Source: Macrostomum hystrix
Taxonomy: Eukaryota > Platyhelminthes > Macrostomidae
DNA length: 64,000 nt
Assembly: GCA_950097015.1 (NCBI GenBank)
Contig: CATNEN010000007.1
Span: 11,099,001 to 11,163,000 of the forward strand
Direction of reading: 5' to 3'
Part shown: positions 58,126 through 64,000 of the stretch, in pieces
Layout of the letters: every line of letters starts with the position of its first letter
Numbering within the stretch: position 1 is the first letter of the stretch
The notes under the pieces: generated by a model
Databases searched by the model: none
The model's input: the letters and a program-made list of their open reading frames with translations, nothing else
What the model was told of the DNA's origin: nothing
Translations under genes and position numbers: made by a program

Positions 58126-58903
58126 CCTTAGTCTCGAAGATGTAGTGTACGCCGGAATTCCTCCAGCATACACAATGGCTTAGGCCAATTTGGCATAGGC
58201 CTACAGTTTCAGGCATACAAAAACTCTGAAAAAAATGTAATGGCATATGAGTGTCTACAAGTAACAACTGGACAAGTGCAACTTTAATTGGCATACAGTA
58301 TTATAAAAGCCTAACAAAAGATAACATGTAAGATAACGTGTTTTAATTTTTTTATATTCTTCGCTCGCAAATACATCTTAGTTTGTTTTTAATAAAAAAA
58401 TTAATAAAAATGCTAGCAAATAAAATGTAAAAATTATTACACAGTTTGCAGAAGTGAGTTTGTTTATTTTCTTTTACCTTAATCATGCATTTCTTTTTAT
58501 TAATAATTAAAATGGCTTCAATTGAAACATATTTTTTATCTAGTGTACTTTTATTTTTTGGTGTACATTAGCATATAATGGTGTAACTTGTAAGATAACA
58601 TGTTTTAATTTTTTTATATTCTTTGCTCGCAAATACATCTTAGTTTGTTTTTAATAAAAAAAGTAATAAAAATGCTAGCAAATAAAATGTAAAATTGTTA
58701 CACAGTTTCCAGAAGTGAGTTTGTTTATTTTCTTTTACCTTAATCATGCATTTCTTTTTATTAATAATTGAAATGGCTTCAATTGAAACATATTTTTTAC
58801 CTAGTGTACTTTTATTTTTTGGTGTACATTAGCATATAATGGTGTACATTACATTTTATTTTACTTTCTGCTTCTGGTGTACACAGCATGATCAAGACTA
58901 TGG
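58126..58903. mobile_element. Older MITE related to the 59009 element, 8-bp target duplication
   Basis: Flanked by CCTTCATT at 58118-58125 and 58904-58911. The left end CCTTAGTCTCGAAGATG and right end CATGATCAAGACTATGG are diverged forms of the CCATAGTCCGGATCATG inverted repeat of the element at 59009. ACGCCGGA also occurs next to the left end. GGCATA-type motifs recur inside. A 262-bp internal tandem duplication makes it longer than its neighbour. Confidence 0.8.
58329..58846. repeat. 262-bp tandem duplication inside the older MITE
   Basis: Two direct copies begin TAAGATAAC at 58329 and 58591 and run to GGTGTACATTAGCATATAATG. They differ by only a few bases. Confidence 0.95.
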
Positions 58904-59008
58904 CCTTCATTCACATAGATTCTTGTCAATAATGTACCTTATCCATACCATTCTGGCAATAATGACCACCTTTCTGACTGTTTATGACTCAAAGCAGTTT
59001 GCTAGAAG

Positions 59009-59643
59009 CCATAGTCCGGATCATGTCATTTACACCGGAGATCTCTGGCGTAAATCTGGTTTGGGATTGGAGGCTGGTGTAAGTGCTTGGCGTAAGTATA
59101 GGCCAAAATGTGCCTTGGCATAAGTGCTTGGCATAAATACATGGCATAAATCAAGTGGCGTAAATGTTGGCACAAATGAGATCATTCATAATCAAATGTA
59201 TCACTATAGAACATTTCACATTTGCAATAATTATGATGTTAAAGAGCAGCATTAAAACAAAGTTCATTAAAATATTGCAGTTCGTATAGATGAGATAGCA
59301 GAATATCTAGTGTAGGATAGCAAAAGTTTTTTTAGCTTCAAGATGCTTACTTTGATTATTTATTCAGAATTTGCAACTTGTGAGATTTTTAAACAGTTGC
59401 AACTTCTGAATTTAATTAATCACCGATTAATTGTAAATCATCTATTCTATTCGTCTATTGTTTAAGTAGAGGGCAGCAAGCAAGGAGGCCAATAAAAAGA
59501 CATGGATTAACAAGAATTGTGAGGGACCTTTTATGGGTGGCGTAAGTCAGAGGGACCTTTTTTGGTTGGCGTAAGTCTGGCGTAAGTGCCAAAAAATATT
59601 GGATTTTTCCTCCGGTGTAAGTCCAGCATGATCCGGACTATGG
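59009..59643. mobile_element. 635-bp MITE with perfect 17-bp inverted ends and 8-bp target duplication
   Basis: Target duplication GCTAGAAG at 59001-59008 and 59644-59651. The ends CCATAGTCCGGATCATG and CATGATCCGGACTATGG are perfect inverted repeats. A second inverted block, TTACACCGGAG or close, follows a short spacer at each end. Several GGCGTAAGT/GGCATAAAT motifs lie subterminally, as in hAT-type elements. It carries no transposase. The 8-bp duplication fits hAT or P-like superfamilies. Confidence 0.92.
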
Positions 59644-60033
59644 GCTAGAAGAGACCTGTTTTTTAATCTCATATTCATAGACATAAGTACTTTAATTTAG
59701 TTTTCACATCTGGCCAACAAATCTGTCCTAGTTTATAGTTCATAATCCTTTGACTTTTTCCTGAACAAAAGTGGTTCTTAATAATTTTGTTTTATCTTAG
59801 ACTGTTCAGAAATAAAAGAAAAATGTCTACAAATGTAAACATCCTGTATACAGTTGATTAACACACAATGTTAATGCCAACTGACATGTCAATTGACCAA
59901 TACTAAATAGCCTGAGTCTAATCTCTATTTGGTTTAATAAATATAAAATATCAATAAGCCTTATTGAAATAAATAGAAAAAAGGTATTTAATTGTCTATC
60001 TTTCTTTTTTTAATATACTAAAAATGAAAATCA

Positions 60034-60060
60034 TGCTTGCTTGCTTGCTTGCTTGCTTGC
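60034..60060 (+). repeat. (TTGC)n microsatellite
   Basis: About six TTGC units. Confidence 0.9.
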
Positions 60061-60349
60061 AATTGACTAGCTCCCAAACGGCTCAACTGATTTTCACAAT
60101 TCCTTCACCAAAAGATTACAAATGGTCCCGAATCGGTACACATTTTTTTTCTAAGCTTAATTTCATTGCTAAAGGGATTAAATATTCGAAAAAACTGTTT
60201 TAAATAGGCTTTTCTAATGCATTCTTGTTTTCAGCTTGTGCACAGTGAGGCTCCTGTGCCAATTTTAATGATTGCATCAGAGCCAGTTTTGATAACGCAC
60301 TGATAAGAACTCATAGGAGGCTACCCAGAGGGTAGCAAAGGGCAGCTAG
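60060..60349 (+). mobile_element. Possible non-autonomous Helitron-like 3' end
   Basis: ACGGCTCAACTGATTTTCA near 60076 resembles a motif common in Helentron-like repeats. The right end has a perfect 6-bp hairpin, CTACCC-AGA-GGGTAG (60321-60335). It is followed by CTAG at 60346-60349 and a T. The 5' end is not defined, so this stays tentative. Confidence 0.35.
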
Positions 60350-61537
60350 TTATATATTCTATTTTTCAGGTGTCCTATCACTATGGAGTTATCATCAGCA
60401 ATATTGTGGCATAGTGCAATGTAGCCATGGTATTAAATGACCTTTTAGGCTTAACACCAATTTTAAACAAATTCTGTGTTCTGTTGTATTTTTTAGCTCC
60501 AATTTTAGACCCTCTGTTGTATGTCTGCAGGTTTTCTATACTTTTTCCAATATGTCAATGAGCTTAAACATATAATTGCCAAAAAGCTTGATTATGTAAC
60601 ATTGTACCAATGGTGTAAAAAGCTATTGAAATCTTGATTGAGTTCATTCATATATCTTTAAGTAAACCAGCAACAATCTGTTGCTGCTATATTAGAACTC
60701 TTTTTCTACATTCTCTTCACATTATTTTAGATTTATCAAAATAATCATATTAAAGTAAGAAAGAGTTATTGTATTTCATATATATTCTTTTTATGAGTTT
60801 AGTTTAGTTTTTTAACTAATTTACATTAGTTTTTGTGAAGAAAAATGTGTCAATTTTTTATTACATTAACTTGCTTTTAAATTTTATATAAAGGAGCAAT
60901 ATAATTAAAACAGAATATATAGTATACAATAAATGAAATGATAGTGTTATAATAGTTGGCATTGTAGGCAGAAGCCAATAGAGACAAACTAATTCTAAAT
61001 ATAGTTAGGTAATACCATGATATGCCAAAGGAAATACTATATCTAAAATTTAAAGCATAGTAACCCGCATGTATATAGCTAGTCATGATATGTTTGTCTT
61101 AAAGTGAAGGTGGTTTGTCTTTGAAGAAGTTTAAGGGAAAATAATTTATTCGACTTTGACAATATGATTATATTATTGAACTTATATGACATAGTGATAA
61201 GTAGATAAAATACAAAGCTGAATTTCATTTATTTTCATTATTAATGGAGTGTATAGACTGTACATTTAACTTGTAGCTTTTTGTTAAATGTACTGAGATG
61301 TGAACTACATAGGCAGACAACCTTCAGGAATGTTTGAAAATAGTAATTATGTTTTTTTACTCAGTAATTATGTCTGTATTTTCAGATTTTCTGAATAAAT
61401 CAGGAGTTGCTTGTCATATCTTGTGATGACCTGCGATTAACCATAGTCAATACTTTCGTTCGAGCAAAAAATTTGGAATAGTACAGTTGTAAGAACACAC
61501 AATGTATCTAAAGTACACAATTCCAACTGTCTTGCAG
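60350..61537. other. AT-rich gap before the basic-protein gene; no gene seen
   Basis: Nothing recognisable. CTGTCTTGCAG at 61527-61537 is a 3' splice site, so a 5' UTR exon or trans-spliced leader may precede the next gene. Confidence 0.5.
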
Positions 61538-61554
61538 TCAATCGCCTGACAGCA

Positions 61555-61737
61555 ATGGCTCGTTCCCGCCAGACTGCACGCAAAGGCAAAGCCAAGAAGG
61601 GCGGCAAAAAGGGCGCCACCAAGAAGGCCTCGCCAGCCAAGAATGCGAAGGCCACGAAGGCCGCGGCTAAGCAGGCCAAGGGAGCCGCCAAGCAGGCCGT
61701 TGCTGACACCGGAGCCCAGGCCGCCGAGAGCAAGTGA
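61555..61737 (+). CDS. 60-residue Lys/Ala-rich basic protein with a histone H3-tail-like N-terminus
   Basis: The product starts MARSRQTARKGKAKKGGKKG and ends AQAAESK. It has 15 Lys and 3 Arg, many Ala, no aromatics and no Cys, so it is disordered and DNA-binding in style, like an H1 tail or a protamine-like protein. Residues 2-11 follow the H3 tail ([10 protein letters not shown]) at seven of ten positions. The ARK around H3K9 is kept, K4 is Arg and S10 is Gly. Codons are GC-ending, as in real genes. An acceptor (CTTGCAG) lies 17 nt before the ATG. The frame is open back to it, so an upstream coding exon is possible, but the H3-like start argues for this ATG. AATAAA at 62264 lies 530 nt downstream. 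H3.3 follows in the same orientation. The function is unknown; a chromatin role is inferred. Confidence 0.75.
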   Translation: MARSRQTARKGKAKKGGKKGATKKASPAKNAKATKAAAKQAKGAAKQAVADTGAQAAESK

Positions 61738-62964
<1,227 letters not shown>

Positions 62965-64000
62965 GTGTTTTTTAAGCGATAGCCGAGTGACTGCCCGGCT
63001 CTGACTGTAAATAGAGCGCGGATTCGTGTTCCTCGCATGTCCGTGACGCTGTGTGTGTGCAACTTGATTTTACTTATTGATGTTGTTTTGCACGCTAATC
63101 ACATTCAGGGCTTGGCGTTATTGTTAACTCTATCTGGGCAAATTGTCAAGCTTTTAATAAGTTTCTTTACTGTCTCAAGTATTTGCACTGATCTGTAATA
63201 CGTTTCGCTTCTCTGCCGGCTTTATTTTTATATCCTTTTTATCTAATATTTATCGAAGGTCAGCGGCGCGAATTGCTATGCTTTCGTAAAAATTGTCGCT
63301 TTTTATTTTTTCGTGTACAAAAATGTTCTCTTACTAATAAATTGTTCGACCGGACGCGAATTCGCTCGTTAGCGATTTGCTTTTCTGCCCCCCCAACATC
63401 TCTGCGGCCCACGGCAAAATCTCCATCACTGCTCTCACCAATGATCAAATTTTTATACTGCTTTCGGGGGCAGCCAAATGGGTTGGGAATCAGCCAAAAG
63501 CTGAGAAGGACAAGGACAATCAAAGTCAATCATTATTTACTGCACTCTATTAGCTTTGGTCGACAGTAGAAAAGTTTAGACTTCTAGTTGCCCTATTAGC
63601 TGTGAGTGTGAACTGTGCGCGTTTCACATCTAACGGAAACTGAAACGATTCCGGATTACGATTTTCTCGCATTCAAACCGCGCAATCCCTAGACAGAGCC
63701 ATGCTTAAATCCTTAGATTCTCACCTGCTGGCAGGTGAAAAAAGCAGCGCCACAAGCACGTTTCAGTCTGGACGCGAACCAAGGTCAACAGAGTCCGAGG
63801 CGCCAGCAGACAGTCTACGAAACGCCCAGTTCGGGCCGGGCCGTCTATGCAGTTTTCTCAGAGATAGGCGTGCCGCAGTCGTGCGTCATTGCACCCCCTT
63901 AGGCGATCGTTAAAATCTAGAATTACCAGGCTTCCCCGTCTGCCCACGCCACGCCATGCGCACTGAGCGTCCACACTTTATAAACCACAGCTTCCTTGAC
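62965..64000. other. H3.3 3' UTR and end of window
   Basis: AATAAA at 63336-63341 is the probable H3.3 poly(A) signal. At the window end, CTTTATAAACC at about 63978 is TATA-like and could belong to a gene outside the window. The 63701-63913 frame has no support. Confidence 0.5.

Noticed and set aside
63701-63913. 70-codon frame near the end of the window
   Set aside because: No homology, no coding signal and no splice sites.

Overview
The window is nuclear DNA of an animal. Its genes have GT-AG introns and encode typical metazoan proteins: a RING E3 ligase of the RNF5/RNF185 type, the WD40 protein DCAF7, maspardin (SPG21), a CAML/GET2-like membrane protein, two secreted S1 proteases, a poly(rC)-binding KH protein, a SEPT6-group septin and histone H3.3. 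Coding exons are GC-rich with GC-ending codons and lie in more AT-rich flanks. A lophotrochozoan, possibly a macrostomid flatworm, would fit the repeat load. That is a guess from style; no marker in the window proves it.

Layout. From 1 to 4.1 kb there is the end of an unidentified + strand gene, a mariner fragment and a 2.4 kb 37-bp array. From 4.5 to 19.8 kb four genes are all on the - strand: RNF185-like (4568-5314), DCAF7 (7491-9845), SPG21 (14313-18270) and the CAML-like gene (19060-19746). From 22.3 to 26.5 kb two paralogous chymotrypsin-like genes lie in tandem on + with a shared promoter block. From 29.0 to 40.2 kb a ten-exon PCBP gene is on - (5' end not found). From 40.2 to 49.5 kb I see no supported gene. 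From 49.5 to 55.8 kb the septin gene is on +. Its fourth intron holds an antisense selenocysteine tRNA gene and a dead mariner. From 58.1 to 60.4 kb there are two related MITEs with 8-bp target duplications and a Helitron-like end. From 61.5 to 63.4 kb, on +, a 60-residue basic protein whose N-terminus copies the histone H3 tail sits 0.8 kb before an H3.3 gene.

Repeats. About 26 tandem arrays, each with its own unit (14 to 64 bp), fill roughly 19-20 kb, nearly a third of the window. All lie left of 55.5 kb, and many sit inside introns. Every intron of DCAF7, SPG21 and the RNF185-like gene has its own array. Several are higher-order or nearly pure. The long ORFs in them are artefacts of periodicity.

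Most genes are housekeeping (ER protein quality control, DCAF7 scaffolding, membrane-protein insertion, RNA binding, cytoskeleton, chromatin, selenoprotein translation). They do not form one pathway. The most unusual items are the H3-tail-like mini-protein beside H3.3, the nested tRNA-Sec gene, the MITE pair, and intron arrays that carry splice-site-like motifs.
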